A stretch of DNA of 51,795 nt. Origin: Streptomyces afghaniensis 772 (lineage in GTDB: Bacteria > Actinomycetota > Actinomycetes > Streptomycetales > Streptomycetaceae). The notes beneath the pieces are model-generated. The model was not told the origin of the DNA. It did no database searches and saw only the letters and a list, made by a program, of their open reading frames with translations. The stretch lies in assembly GCA_000415505.1 (NCBI GenBank), contig KE354235.1, positions 1 through 51,795 on the forward strand, given 5' to 3'. Position 1 is the stretch's first letter, and every line of letters starts with the position of its first letter. The position numbers were made by a program, and so were the translations under genes. This document shows positions 8,941-17,801 of the stretch, piece after piece.

Positions 8941-10049
8941 TCCTTTTCCGTGCGGGGCGGTGCGCCCACGGGTTCGGCATCGGCAGGGGCGGGATCCGCC
9001 GGGGTGGGGGGCGCGGAGGGTTCGGGTTCGGGTTCGGGCGCCTGGTCGGCGTCGCTGGCGGTGCGAGAGGAGCGACGGGCTGCGGCGCTCCGGACTCGTG
9101 CCGCCAGACCGGCCAGTCCCGTCGGCGCCACGAACATCACCGCGATGATCAGCAGGCCGAACACCACACCGGGCGCCGCCTCGCTGATGTCCTGGGCCAC
9201 GCTCGGCACGTACATCACGAAGGCCGCCCCCAGCAGCGGTCCGTACAGCGAGGCGAGTCCTCCGACCACCAGGCCGGCCAGCAGCGTGATGGACAGGACG
9301 AAGCTGAACGAGTCGGGTGAGACGAAGCCGATCACCCAGGTGTAGACGCACCCGGAGACGCCCGCGAACAGCGCGCTCCACGCGAAGGCGAGGGTCTTGT
9401 GCAGCGACAGCCGTACGCCCATGACCTCCGCGGCGCTCTCGTTGTCCCGCACGGCGAGCAGTGCCCGGCCGATGCGGGACCGCAGCAGGTTGCGGGCGAG
9501 CAGCAGGGCCACCGCGGTGACGGTGAGGACGACGAAGTAGGTCCACTGGTCCTCGGCCAGCCCGCTCCACGCGGGCGGCTGCATCTTGTCCACGGTCAGG
9601 CCCATCGAGCCGCCCGTGACCGGTTCGAGCCGCTTGAGCAACGGCGGCAGGAACACCGCGAAGGCGAGGGTGACCAGGGCCAGGTACAGCCCGCGCAGCC
9701 GCAGGGCGGGCACCCCGAAACCGAGGCCCAGCAGGAAGCATCCGGCGGCCGCGACCGGCAGCGTGGCCAGGTGGCCGGTGTCGTACCGGTCGAGCATGAC
9801 CGCCGCCGTGTAGGCCCCGGCCGCGAAGAACGCGCCGTGCCCGAGCGAGATCTGCCCGCCGAAGCCGACCAGCAGATTCAGTCCGGCCAGCGCCACGGCG
9901 TACAGCAGCACCATGGTCAGCTGGAAGACCTGGAAGGGGGCGAAGTAGAACGGTGCGCACAGGGCGACCGCCGCCACGAGCAGCGCGGTGAGCGCGGCCC
10001 GCAGACGCCGGGCGCGGTCGGTGCCGAGGGTTGCGACGATCGTGCTCAT
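8937..10049 (-). CDS. livM: Branched-chain-type ABC permease LivM
   Basis: A 370-residue inner-membrane permease with about 9-10 helices. The family segment NLLVGFGGQISLGHGAFFAAGAY is near residue 60 and a coupling region SAAEVMGVRLSLHKTLAFAWSA lies further on. The C-terminus carries an unusual Pro/Glu/Ala-rich hydrophilic tail of roughly 50 residues (QAPEPEPEPSAPPTP), presumably cytoplasmic. It overlaps the LivH stop (ATGA) and the binding-protein start, so translation is probably coupled. Confidence 0.92.
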   Translation of the reverse strand: MSTIVATLGTDRARRLRAALTALLVAAVALCAPFYFAPFQVFQLTMVLLYAVALAGLNLLVGFGGQISLGHGAFFAAGAYTAAVMLDRYDTGHLATLPVAAAGCFLLGLGFGVPALRLRGLYLALVTLAFAVFLPPLLKRLEPVTGGSMGLTVDKMQPPAWSGLAEDQWTYFVVLTVTAVALLLARNLLRSRIGRALLAVRDNESAAEVMGVRLSLHKTLAFAWSALFAGVSGCVYTWVIGFVSPDSFSFVLSITLLAGLVVGGLASLYGPLLGAAFVMYVPSVAQDISEAAPGVVFGLLIIAVMFVAPTGLAGLAARVRSAAARRSSRTASDADQAPEPEPEPSAPPTPADPAPADAEPVGAPPRTEKE

Positions 10050-10927
10050 GCGCGCTCCACCGCCGCCCGTCCGAACAGGCCCTGGGGCCGTACCAGCAGC
10101 ACCGCCAGGATGATCACCAGGGGTACGCCCACCTTCAGATCGGCGCCGACGACGTCCACGTACGCCCCGGCCAGCGTCTCGGCGACGCCCACGCACAGGC
10201 CGCCGACGACCGCGCCGACCGGGCTGTCGAAGCCTCCGAGGGTGGCCGCGGCGAACGCGTAGATCAGCACCCCGCCCATCATGTTGGGCTCGAGGAACAG
10301 CAGCGGGGCGACGAGCACGCCCGACACCGCGCCGACCGTCGCGGCCAGCCCCCAGCCGAGCATCAGCACGCGGCCCACTCGGATGCCCGACAGCCGGGCG
10401 GAGGCGGGGTTGCAGGCGACCGCCCGCATCACCAGGCCGGCGGAGGTGTGCTGGAACAGCAGATACAGCAGCCCCATCACTGCGGCGACGACCGCGATGA
10501 TCCCGAGGGTCGACCAGTCCACGCGTGCCCCGGCCAGGTCGATCCCGCCGTCGGGGAACGGCTGTGGGAAGTCCTTCACGGTGAAGGACCAGATGAGGCC
10601 GGCCATCGCGTTGACGAAGATGAACAGGCCCACCGTGACGATGACCATCGTCAGCTCGGGCGCGTTCCGCACGGGACGGATGACGATCCGCTCGACCAGC
10701 ATGCCGCCGGCGAAGGACACCGCCAGGGTGACCGGCAGCGCGAGCCAGAATGACATCCCGGACGCCACGAGCTGCCACGCCACGTACGTGGAGATCATGG
10801 CGAGCTCACCCTGCGCGAAGTTCACGATCCCGGTGAACCGGTGGATCAGCACCAGGGCCAGCGCCAGGCTGGCGTAGACCGCGCCGGAGCCGACCCCTTC
10901 CACCACTTGCTGGAGCAGTTCGGTCAC
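10046..10927 (-). CDS. livH: Branched-chain-type ABC permease LivH
   Basis: A 293-residue permease with GTG start. The LivH signature LALVLIHRFTGIVNFAQGE lies near residues 22-40, and GAVVGGLCVGVAETLAGAYV near the end. It pairs with LivM to form the channel. The GTG overlaps the LivF stop as GTGA, and the stop overlaps the LivM start. The tight coupling implies equimolar production of the complex. Confidence 0.92.
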   Translation of the reverse strand: MTELLQQVVEGVGSGAVYASLALALVLIHRFTGIVNFAQGELAMISTYVAWQLVASGMSFWLALPVTLAVSFAGGMLVERIVIRPVRNAPELTMVIVTVGLFIFVNAMAGLIWSFTVKDFPQPFPDGGIDLAGARVDWSTLGIIAVVAAVMGLLYLLFQHTSAGLVMRAVACNPASARLSGIRVGRVLMLGWGLAATVGAVSGVLVAPLLFLEPNMMGGVLIYAFAAATLGGFDSPVGAVVGGLCVGVAETLAGAYVDVVGADLKVGVPLVIILAVLLVRPQGLFGRAAVERA

Positions 10928-11742
10928 GGCGCTCCCCCGTCCTTTCCGGAGCGGACGGAGACACCGAGGTACACCTCGGCGACCTGCCCGTCCTCGCGGA
11001 TCTCCCGGGACGGCCCGGACAGCACCAGGCGGCCGGCCTCCAGTACGTGCGCCCGGTGCGCGACATCGAGTGCGAGCTGGGCGTTCTGTTCGACGACGAC
11101 CACGGTGGTGCGTTCCTCCTCGTTGACGGCACGGACGATCTCGAACAGCTCCCGCGTGACCAGCGGCGCGAGCCCCAGCGACGGCTCGTCCAGGAGCAGC
11201 AGGGCGGGCCGCAGCATCAGCGCCCTGCCGATGGCGAGCATCTGCTGTTCGCCGCCGCTGAGGCTGCCGGCGGCCTGGCGGGACCGCTGGCGCAGCTTGG
11301 GGAAGTAGTCGTAGATCCGTTCCAGGTCGGCCGCCACGGCCGCCCGTTCGGCGCTGCCCCGCCGCCACCGCCCGGTGCGCACGTGGGCGCCGACGCGCAG
11401 GTTCTCCTCGACGGTCAGGTCGTTGAAGGTGCCCCGGCCCTCGGGTACGTGCGCCACGCCGAGACGGGCGGTCTGCTCGGGCGAGCGGCCCAGCAGCTCC
11501 GTGCCGTTCAACGTCACCGAGCCGCGTCCGCGGACCATGCCGCACAGGGCCCGCAGAGTTGTCGTCTTGCCCGCGCCGTTGGGCCCGAGGATCGCGCACA
11601 CCTCGCCGCGTGCGACGGAGAAGTCGAGCCCCTGGAGCACGCGGGCCTGGCCGTATCCGGCATGCAGGCCGGCGACCTTCAGGAAGTCCGGCTCCGCCTC
11701 CGCCCGCGCGGCTTCGGCGCTGTCGGTGGTGGGTTCCGTCAT
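10924..11742 (-). CDS. livF: ABC transporter ATPase LivF
   Basis: A 272-residue ATPase with Walker A GPNGAGKTTT, signature LSGGEQQMLAIGRALM and Walker B LLLLDEPSLGLAP, all in the LivF form. It energises the importer on the cytoplasmic face. About 25 hydrophilic residues extend the N-terminus (TTDSAEAARAEAEPDF). The start overlaps the LivG stop by 4 bp. Confidence 0.93.
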   Translation of the reverse strand: MTEPTTDSAEAARAEAEPDFLKVAGLHAGYGQARVLQGLDFSVARGEVCAILGPNGAGKTTTLRALCGMVRGRGSVTLNGTELLGRSPEQTARLGVAHVPEGRGTFNDLTVEENLRVGAHVRTGRWRRGSAERAAVAADLERIYDYFPKLRQRSRQAAGSLSGGEQQMLAIGRALMLRPALLLLDEPSLGLAPLVTRELFEIVRAVNEEERTTVVVVEQNAQLALDVAHRAHVLEAGRLVLSGPSREIREDGQVAEVYLGVSVRSGKDGGAP

Positions 11743-12497
11743 GCCGCCACCCCCAGGTACGCCTCGATGACCGCCGGGTCGCGCTGGATCTCCTCCGGCG
11801 AGCCCTCGGCGATCTTGCGCCCGAAGTCGAGGCAGATCACCTTGTCGCACAGGCCCATCACGAAGCCCATGTGGTGTTCGACCACCACGAGCGTGAGGTC
11901 GAACTCCTCGCGCACCGACCGGACCAGATCCGCGAATTGGCCGACCTCGCCGTGGCTGAGCCCGTTGACGGGTTCGTCGAGGAGCAGCAGCCGGGGCCGT
12001 ACCGCGAGCGCCCGGGCGAGTTCGACGCGTTTGAGCGTGCCGAACGGCAGCCCGGAGGCGGGGTGGTCGGCGACCTCCGCCAGGCCGAGGCGCCGTAGCA
12101 GGTCGTCCGCCTGGTCACGTAGCTCCCTCTCCTCCCGCCGGACGCGGGGCAGCCGGAGCGCCGCGGCGAGGTGTCCTGTGCGCCCCCGGCTGTGGGCGCC
12201 GACCATGACGTTCTCCCGGACCGTGAGCAGCGGGAACAGACCCAGGTTCTGGAAGGTGCGGGCGATGCCGCGCCCGGCCACGGAGTGCGGCGGGAGGGCG
12301 AGCAGGTCCTCGTCGTCGAACCGCACCGTCCCCGCATCGGGGGTGCAACGCCTGGTGAGGCAGTTGAACAAGGTGGTCTTGCCGGCTCCGTTCGGTCCGA
12401 TGAGCCCCACGGCGGTGCCCGGCTCGACGGTGAACGCGACACCGTCCAGTGCCGTGATCCCGCCGAAGCGCACGCTGATACCGTCGACCGCGAGCAT
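11739..12497 (-). CDS. livG: ABC transporter ATPase LivG
   Basis: A 252-residue ATPase, the first gene of the importer operon. Walker A is GPNGAGKTTLFN. The LivG-specific region near LARTFQNLGLF appears as IARTFQNLGLFPLLTV. The signature segment reads PFGTLKRVELARAL, where the canonical LSGGQ is replaced by LPFGTLKR. This shift is common in LivG-type proteins. Walker B is LLLLDEPVNGLS. ATG 12497 is preceded by GGAAGGGG. Transcription starts in the 188-bp divergent region shared with the PucR regulator. Confidence 0.92.
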   Translation of the reverse strand: MLAVDGISVRFGGITALDGVAFTVEPGTAVGLIGPNGAGKTTLFNCLTRRCTPDAGTVRFDDEDLLALPPHSVAGRGIARTFQNLGLFPLLTVRENVMVGAHSRGRTGHLAAALRLPRVRREERELRDQADDLLRRLGLAEVADHPASGLPFGTLKRVELARALAVRPRLLLLDEPVNGLSHGEVGQFADLVRSVREEFDLTLVVVEHHMGFVMGLCDKVICLDFGRKIAEGSPEEIQRDPAVIEAYLGVAA

Positions 12498-12568
12498 GAG
12501 TGACGCCCCTTCCGAGGTGCTGGGGGGTGGGCGAGCGCCACAGTAGGTGGGGGCCTTCCGAGCGCACA

Positions 12569-12586
12569 TTGGGTGCGAGCACCCAA
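12569..12586. promoter_or_regulatory. 18-bp palindrome between liv operon and PucR regulator
   Basis: TTGGGTGCGAGCACCCAA is a dyad with perfect 8-bp arms around GA, placed roughly mid-way in the divergent intergenic region. It is a likely operator for the PucR- or TetR-type regulator encoded beside it. For the PucR gene, a -35 TTGACG (12649-12654) with an 18-bp spacer and a weak -10 GACGAT (12673-12678), 7 nt before the ATG, would give a leaderless transcript. Confidence 0.55.
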
Positions 12587-12685
12587 CTTCGAGGCCACCG
12601 ACTTGTGCGCCGCGCCCAGCTCCCCCGGTATGTCGCCCGCCGGGCCTGTTGACGGGACACGAGAACGGCAGCGACGATCGGCGCC

Positions 12686-13981
12686 ATGTCTCGCGGACCC
12701 GCCCTGGGCGCCCCCGCACCCTCCGACCCGCTCAGCCGGGAGCGGCACCGGATCCTGCACGCCGTCCAGGACCGGCTCGAGGACGTGGCGAGTTCCGCCG
12801 TCGCGGTGATGCGCACGGAGATCCCGTCGTACGCGCTGCAGGACGAGCGGTTCTTCGACGACGTACGGGACCAGGTCCTCACGCACTACCGGATGCAGCT
12901 GGCGGCGCTGGCCGGCGACCGGGACATCGCCCCCGAGGACCTGGTCTTCAGCCGCGCGGCGGCCATGCGCAGAGCACGCGCGGGGTTCGCCCTGGAGGAC
13001 TGGATCAGTGCCTTCCGGGTCGGCCGGCAGGTGTTGTGGGACGTGCTGCTGGACTGCGCGGGCACGTCCGCCGAGGCACAGCAGGCCGCGCTGTCCCTCG
13101 TCACACCGCTGATGCGGTACGTCGACTTCGCCAGCACGCATGCCGCGCAGGCCTATGTCGAGTACCAGCAGCACGTGGTCGCCGACGCGGACCGGGAGCG
13201 CCGGGACCTCCTGGACCAGCTCCTGGCCGGCGCGGCACCGACGCGCGGTCCGCTGCTCGCCGCGGCTCAGGCGTACGGCATCGGGCCGCACTCGCCGATG
13301 ATGGCGGTCGTGGCGGTGTGCGTCGGCGACACCCGCACCGGTGACCTCACCTCGGCCGAGCACTGCTATGCGACCAGCGCGTCCATCGGCATCGCCGGGC
13401 CCTGGGCCGGCCGGACCCTGGTCGTCGTGCGCCACGGCGAGGTGGTGGCCGTGCCGGTGGTCCGCACCGGCATGGACGCGGAGGACATCTGTGCCCACTT
13501 CGAGGCGGTGCAGCGGCGGCTCGCGCGAGAGGGAACCATGCTCGCCATGGGCATCAGCACGGTCGCCGAGGGCGCCGGCGAACTGCCCCGCGCCTACGAG
13601 GAGGCACGGGCCGCCCTCGACCTCGTGCCGAGCGGAGGCGGGGTGGCGGCACTGCCGCGCCTGTCCCCCTTCGACTACCTGGCGCTGCGCGCCGACGACC
13701 TCGCCCGCCAGCTGGTCGATCCCCGCGTGCGGGCGCTGCTGGAGGAGGACCGCAGACGTGGCGACCCGCTGGCGGCCACCGTACGGGCCTTCGCGGAGGC
13801 CGACCTCAACCTGCGGCTGGCCGCCGACCGGCTGCGGATACACCACAACACGGCGCACTACCGGTTGCGCCGGATCGAGGAACGCACCGGGCGCAATCCG
13901 CGCCGGATCGCCGACCTCCTGGAACTGCTGGTCGCCCTCGCCATCCGCGACGGGGCCGGGGAAGGCGGGGATCACCAGTGA
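12686..13981 (+). CDS. PucR/CdaR-type transcriptional regulator
   Basis: A 431-residue regulator with an N-terminal RsbT co-antagonist-like helical region (about 20-170). A divergent GGDEF-like middle (about 190-310) and a C-terminal PucR helix-turn-helix (VRAFAEADLNLRLAADRL then HHNTAHYRLRRIEERTG) follow. Such proteins commonly activate neighbouring transport or catabolic genes, so the divergent liv operon is the obvious target. It overlaps the TetR gene start as GTGA, which implies co-expression of two regulators. Confidence 0.87.
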   Translation: MSRGPALGAPAPSDPLSRERHRILHAVQDRLEDVASSAVAVMRTEIPSYALQDERFFDDVRDQVLTHYRMQLAALAGDRDIAPEDLVFSRAAAMRRARAGFALEDWISAFRVGRQVLWDVLLDCAGTSAEAQQAALSLVTPLMRYVDFASTHAAQAYVEYQQHVVADADRERRDLLDQLLAGAAPTRGPLLAAAQAYGIGPHSPMMAVVAVCVGDTRTGDLTSAEHCYATSASIGIAGPWAGRTLVVVRHGEVVAVPVVRTGMDAEDICAHFEAVQRRLAREGTMLAMGISTVAEGAGELPRAYEEARAALDLVPSGGGVAALPRLSPFDYLALRADDLARQLVDPRVRALLEEDRRRGDPLAATVRAFAEADLNLRLAADRLRIHHNTAHYRLRRIEERTGRNPRRIADLLELLVALAIRDGAGEGGDHQ

Positions 13982-14598
13982 GCGGCATCGTGGAGTCGGC
14001 GGGGACCGAAGAGGCACCTACCGCGCAGAACCGGACGGTCCGGAGTGCGCTGCTGGACGCCGCGCTGGAGGTGTTCACCGAGCGCGGTTACGCCGATGCC
14101 GGTCTCGCCGAGATCGCGGCTCGCTCCGGCATCCCGGTGGGCAGCCTCTTCCAGCACTACGGCGGGAAGCGAGGGCTTTACCTCGCTCTCTGGGAGGAGT
14201 TCCGGGAGGCACAGGAGCGCCGGACCGCGGCCACGCTGGCCGGCGAGCGAGGCCGTAGCGTGGACGACCCCATCGCCCTTTTCGTGGCAGGAGCCAGGGC
14301 GTACCTGGAAGGCGCCTGGGACAACCGGCGGTTCGGCAGACTGCTCGTGGAGGATGACGGCCCCACGGGATTCGACGCGCTGCGCCGCCAGTGGGACCGC
14401 GCGTGGGTCCGGCGCAACGCCCGGCTCCTGGAGGTGGACGAGAAGCGCCGTGCCGGTCGGGTCCGGGTGAGAGTGCTCACCACGGTGATCGGCGGGGCGG
14501 CACGCGAGCTGGGCGACTGCGAGGACGAGACGGAGGCCCAGGAGATCGTGGACGAGGTGTGCGGCATCCTGATCCACCTGTCGGCACCGCCCGGCTGA
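13978..14598 (+). CDS. TetR/AcrR-family regulator
   Basis: A 206-residue one-component regulator. The N-terminal TetR helix-turn-helix is clear: LLDAALEVFTERGYADAGL, AEIAARSGIPVGSLFQHYG, then GKRGLYLALW, with Phe-Gln-His-Tyr replacing the usual Y-x-Y-F. The ligand-binding part is helical and undistinguished. It is translationally coupled to the PucR gene. It is one candidate for the regulator of the GTACCGAC-type operators, but no such site lies next to it. Confidence 0.85.
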   Translation: MSGIVESAGTEEAPTAQNRTVRSALLDAALEVFTERGYADAGLAEIAARSGIPVGSLFQHYGGKRGLYLALWEEFREAQERRTAATLAGERGRSVDDPIALFVAGARAYLEGAWDNRRFGRLLVEDDGPTGFDALRRQWDRAWVRRNARLLEVDEKRRAGRVRVRVLTTVIGGAARELGDCEDETEAQEIVDEVCGILIHLSAPPG

Positions 14599-14649
14599 AA
14601 CGCCCGGCGCCTGCGCGGTCCGACGCGGCGGTCGGCGCTGCGGCCTCGA

Positions 14650-15126
14650 TCAGGTCGTCTCCTGCGTGTCCTCGGGGTGCAGGCGCCCCAGTAGCTCGTA
14701 GAGACTGCGGCGCCCCTCCTCGTCCAGACGCGCAAAGGCTTCCGAGGTGCCCCGCATGTCGGCGCAGATGAGGCGGACTGCCTCCCGTCCCTCTTCGGTG
14801 GCGACCACGTTCTTGATCCGCCGGTCGGCCGCGTCGGCGTGCCTGGAGACCAGTCCACGCGCCTCCAGCCGGTCGACGAGTCCGGTGATGTTGGAGGCGT
14901 CGCAGGCCAGCCTCCCCGCGAGGGCGCGCATGGGCAGTGGTTGCCGCCGGAGCAGGATGAGCATCTTGGCCTGCGTCATGGTGAGCCCGTGCAGTGCGGC
15001 CGCCGCTGTCAGGTCCCGGTAGTAACCGGCAGCAGCGCGTGCCAAGCGCTCCATGAGTGCGTCGTGGTCAGGGTCGCTGTCCTGCGCAGCGGAGCGTGCG
15101 GCGGGCAGGGCGGAGGTGTGGGCCAT
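14650..15126 (-). CDS. MarR-family repressor
   Basis: A 158-residue winged-helix regulator. The recognition region LPMRALAGRLACDASNITGLVDRLEARGLV and the wing DAADRRIKNVVATEEG match MarR. It is divergent from an efflux/detoxification operon and very probably its repressor. A -10 TACACT (complement of 15133-15138) lies 6 nt before the ATG, so the mRNA is predicted to be leaderless. CCTCAA half-sites flank this promoter. MarR proteins of this arrangement usually sense phenolics, quinones or oxidants. Confidence 0.87.
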   Translation of the reverse strand: MAHTSALPAARSAAQDSDPDHDALMERLARAAAGYYRDLTAAAALHGLTMTQAKMLILLRRQPLPMRALAGRLACDASNITGLVDRLEARGLVSRHADAADRRIKNVVATEEGREAVRLICADMRGTSEAFARLDEEGRRSLYELLGRLHPEDTQETT

Positions 15127-15127
15127 G

Positions 15128-15183
15128 CCTCAAGTGTAGGCGAACCTCAACGTTTGACGTCCTCAACCTTTGAGGTCTACCGT
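15128..15183. promoter_or_regulatory. Divergent promoters and MarR operators
   Basis: For the MFS operon, -35 TTGACG (15154-15159) and -10 TACCGT (15178-15183) are 18 bp apart. The dyad CCTCAA-CCT-TTGAGG (15161-15175) fills the spacer. A second dyad TCAA-CGT-TTGA is at 15147-15157 and a third CCTCAA half-site is at 15128-15133, so half-sites recur every 16-17 bp. The layout fits MarR repression of both directions. Confidence 0.6.
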
Positions 15184-15330
15184 CGCTGTCATTGCTTGGC
15201 TGCATCAAGCATCTAACCGCCAACCAGTCCCCTGTCGGGTTCCCGCCACGGCGCCCCACCCCGCCCCGGAGAAAGCACCCGTGTCCCAACCCTTGCTCCG
15301 CCGCACGGCCGACAGCGAGCCGAGACCGCC

Positions 15331-16767
15331 GTGGTCCTCGCCCTGAGCCTCGCAGCGATGATCGTGTCGATGATGCAGACACTGGTGGTGCCGATCCTCG
15401 GCCTGATCCAGAGCAGCCTCGGCGTCAGCTCCGCCGAGGTCAGCTGGGTCACCACCGCCACCCTGCTCTCGGCAGCCGTCTTCACCCCGCTGCTCGGCCG
15501 CTTCGGCGACCAGCACGGCAAGAAGCCGACCCTCATCGGCGTGCTGGCGGTGATGATCGTCGGCTCGGTCCTGGCCGGCACGACCGACTCGCTGCTCTGG
15601 CTGATCGTCGGCCGGGTGCTGCAGGGCGCCGCCACCGCGATCTTCCCGCTCGCCCTGTCGGTGCTCCGTGAGGAGATCCCCGCCCGCCGTCTGCCGGGAG
15701 CGATGGCGCTGGTCAGCGGCACCCTGGCGTTCGGCAGCGGTTTCGCGCTGGTCACCACCGGCCTGCTCACCCGCGGCGAGAACGCCGACTACCACCACGT
15801 CTTCTGGATGGCCACCGGCCTCGCAGTGGTCACCCTGCTCACCGTCGTTCTCCTCGTACCGGCGAGCCGCACCAAGACCGGCGGACGCACCGACCTGCTC
15901 GGCGCCCTCACCCTCGGCCTCTTCCTGGTTCTCCTGCTGCTGCCGATCTCCCAGGGGCACGAGTGGGGCTGGACCTCCGCCCCTACGCTGGGCAGCTTCG
16001 CCGGAGCGGTCCTCATGGCCGGAGTCTGGAGCTTCACCGAGAGCCGGGTCCGCGAACCCATGGTCGACATGAGGATGTTCCTGCACCGCCCGGTGCTCTT
16101 CAGCAACCTCGCGGGCCTCTTCGTGGGATTCGGGATGTTCGCCCAGTTCCTCGGCGTCTCCTACCTGGCGCAGGTGCCCAGGGACGTCGCGGGCTACGGC
16201 TTCGGCGCCTCCGTGCTCCGCGCCTCCGTCGAGTACCTGCTGCCCAGCACGATCGCGTCGCTCGTCGTCTCCCAGTTCGGTGGCGTGCTGATCCGCAGGA
16301 TCGGACCGCGCCACACCCTCGCCCTCAGCGCGGTGATCGGCATCGTCGGCTTCACGTGGCTGGCCACCGCCCACTCCTCGGCCCCTTCGGTCATCGGCGC
16401 CGGCCTGGCTGTCGGCACAGCCATCAGCCTCGGGTACGCCGCGATGCCCGCCCTCATCGTCGCGGGGGTGCCACCCCACCAGACCGGCATCGCCAACGGC
16501 CTCAATTCCATCTCCCGGTCCGTCGGCAGCGCGATCGGCAGCGCGCTGATCACCTCGCTGCTCGCCTCCAGGACCATCGAGAACCTTCCGGCCGGAGTGC
16601 CCCCGCTGCCCGCCGAGAGCCAGTTCACCCTGAGCTTCGCCCTGGCCGGTGTCGCCTTCGCCTTCGTCCTGGCCCTCTCGCTGGCCGGCCTCAAGCAGGG
16701 GCAGCCGGCGCCCCGTACGGAACACCTGCCCGCGACGGAGCCGGCCGCTGCCACGACCGCTGCCTGA
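15331..16767 (+). CDS. MFS drug-efflux transporter (DHA2 type), N-terminus probably frameshifted
   Basis: A 14-TM major facilitator exporter. The motif-A-like GRFGDQHGKKPTLIG lies after helix 2 and PGAMALVSGTLAFGSGFALV after helix 5. It exports hydrophobic compounds by proton antiport. As read, the ORF starts at GTG 15331 with no clear ribosome site and almost no N-terminal cytoplasmic segment. A GTG at 15281, with GGAG 9 nt upstream, encodes VSQPLLRRTADSE in another frame before a stop. One missing base near 15319 would join the two into a 495-residue protein. First gene of a four-gene operon. Confidence 0.85.
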   Translation: MVLALSLAAMIVSMMQTLVVPILGLIQSSLGVSSAEVSWVTTATLLSAAVFTPLLGRFGDQHGKKPTLIGVLAVMIVGSVLAGTTDSLLWLIVGRVLQGAATAIFPLALSVLREEIPARRLPGAMALVSGTLAFGSGFALVTTGLLTRGENADYHHVFWMATGLAVVTLLTVVLLVPASRTKTGGRTDLLGALTLGLFLVLLLLPISQGHEWGWTSAPTLGSFAGAVLMAGVWSFTESRVREPMVDMRMFLHRPVLFSNLAGLFVGFGMFAQFLGVSYLAQVPRDVAGYGFGASVLRASVEYLLPSTIASLVVSQFGGVLIRRIGPRHTLALSAVIGIVGFTWLATAHSSAPSVIGAGLAVGTAISLGYAAMPALIVAGVPPHQTGIANGLNSISRSVGSAIGSALITSLLASRTIENLPAGVPPLPAESQFTLSFALAGVAFAFVLALSLAGLKQGQPAPRTEHLPATEPAAATTAA

Positions 16768-16813
16768 CCAACCCCCTGCGATCCGCACCACCACCACACA
16801 AGGAGTCACCCCC

Positions 16814-17740
16814 ATGAAGGCCATCACTTACCGCACCTACGGCGGCCCGGAGGTCCTGGAGTACGGCGAGGTACCGAACCCGAAGCTCGGCGTGGACACC
16901 GTGCTGGTCCGCGTGAAGGCCGCCGCCGTCAACCCGGTCGACTGGAAGATACAGGCGGGGTACCTGGACGCCGTCATGGACGCCGTCTTCCCCGTCATCC
17001 CCGGCTGGGACGTGGCGGGCGTCGTCGAGGAGACCGGCGTCGGGGTCACCGAGTTCGCTCCGGGCGACGAGGTGATCGGCTACGTCCGTGAGGACTTCGT
17101 CTCCCGCGGGACCTTCGCCGAGTACGTCGCCGCCCCGGTCCGTACGCTCGCCCGCAAGCCCGCCGGTCTCTCCTTCGAGGAGGCCGCCGGCCTTCCGCTG
17201 GCCGGCCTCACCGCGTACCAGGCGCTGACGCGCTCCCTGCGGGTGCGGGCCGGCGACACCGTGCTGGTGCACGCCGCGGCGGGTGGCGTCGGCTCTCTGG
17301 CCGTACAGATCGCCAGGTCGCTCGGCGCCCGGGTCATCGGCACCGCCAGTGAGTACAACCACGCCTACCTGCGAGGGCTGGGAGCGGAGCCGGTCGCCTA
17401 CGGCGAGGGCCTCCCCGACCGGGTCCGCGCCCTCGCGCCGCAGGGCGTGGACGCCGTCCTCGACCTCGTCGGCGGGGACGCCCTGAAGGTCTCGCCAGGG
17501 CTGCTCGCCGAGGGCGGCCGCCTGGCCTCGGCCGTGGACGGCGCCGTGCTCGGCCTCGGTGGCGGGTACGTCTTCGTGCGACCCGACGCCCGGGACCTGG
17601 AGGCTCTCACCGAACTCGCCGAGCGCGGTCAGCTGCGGGTGGACGTGGCCGCCGCGTTCCCCCTGGAGCAGGCCGCCGACGCCCAGCGCCTCAGCCGCGA
17701 GGGCCACACCCGCGGAAAGATCATCATCACCGTCGCCTGA
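16814..17740 (+). CDS. NADP-dependent quinone oxidoreductase-like protein
   Basis: A 308-residue zinc-free MDR protein of the quinone oxidoreductase class. It has VNPVDWKIQAGY near residue 38, PGWDVAGVVEETG near 62 and a glycine-rich cofactor loop VHAAAGGVGSLAVQIA near 155. It should reduce quinones or enones with NADPH. AAGGAG precedes the ATG. It lies 46 bp after the MFS gene and 61 bp before the DJ-1 gene in a MarR-controlled electrophile-defence operon. Confidence 0.87.
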   Translation: MKAITYRTYGGPEVLEYGEVPNPKLGVDTVLVRVKAAAVNPVDWKIQAGYLDAVMDAVFPVIPGWDVAGVVEETGVGVTEFAPGDEVIGYVREDFVSRGTFAEYVAAPVRTLARKPAGLSFEEAAGLPLAGLTAYQALTRSLRVRAGDTVLVHAAAGGVGSLAVQIARSLGARVIGTASEYNHAYLRGLGAEPVAYGEGLPDRVRALAPQGVDAVLDLVGGDALKVSPGLLAEGGRLASAVDGAVLGLGGGYVFVRPDARDLEALTELAERGQLRVDVAAAFPLEQAADAQRLSREGHTRGKIIITVA

Positions 17741-17801
17741 ACCACCGCTCGCCGCCCGCCCCACCACCGCGCGACCCGCGCGCAGTTCGAAGGAGACAGT
17801 C

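Noticed and set aside
7495-9345. A 616-codon plus-strand frame over the binding-protein and LivM genes
   Set aside because: Composition (Val/Gly/Arg/Asp repeats) is that of a reverse-strand shadow of liv genes.
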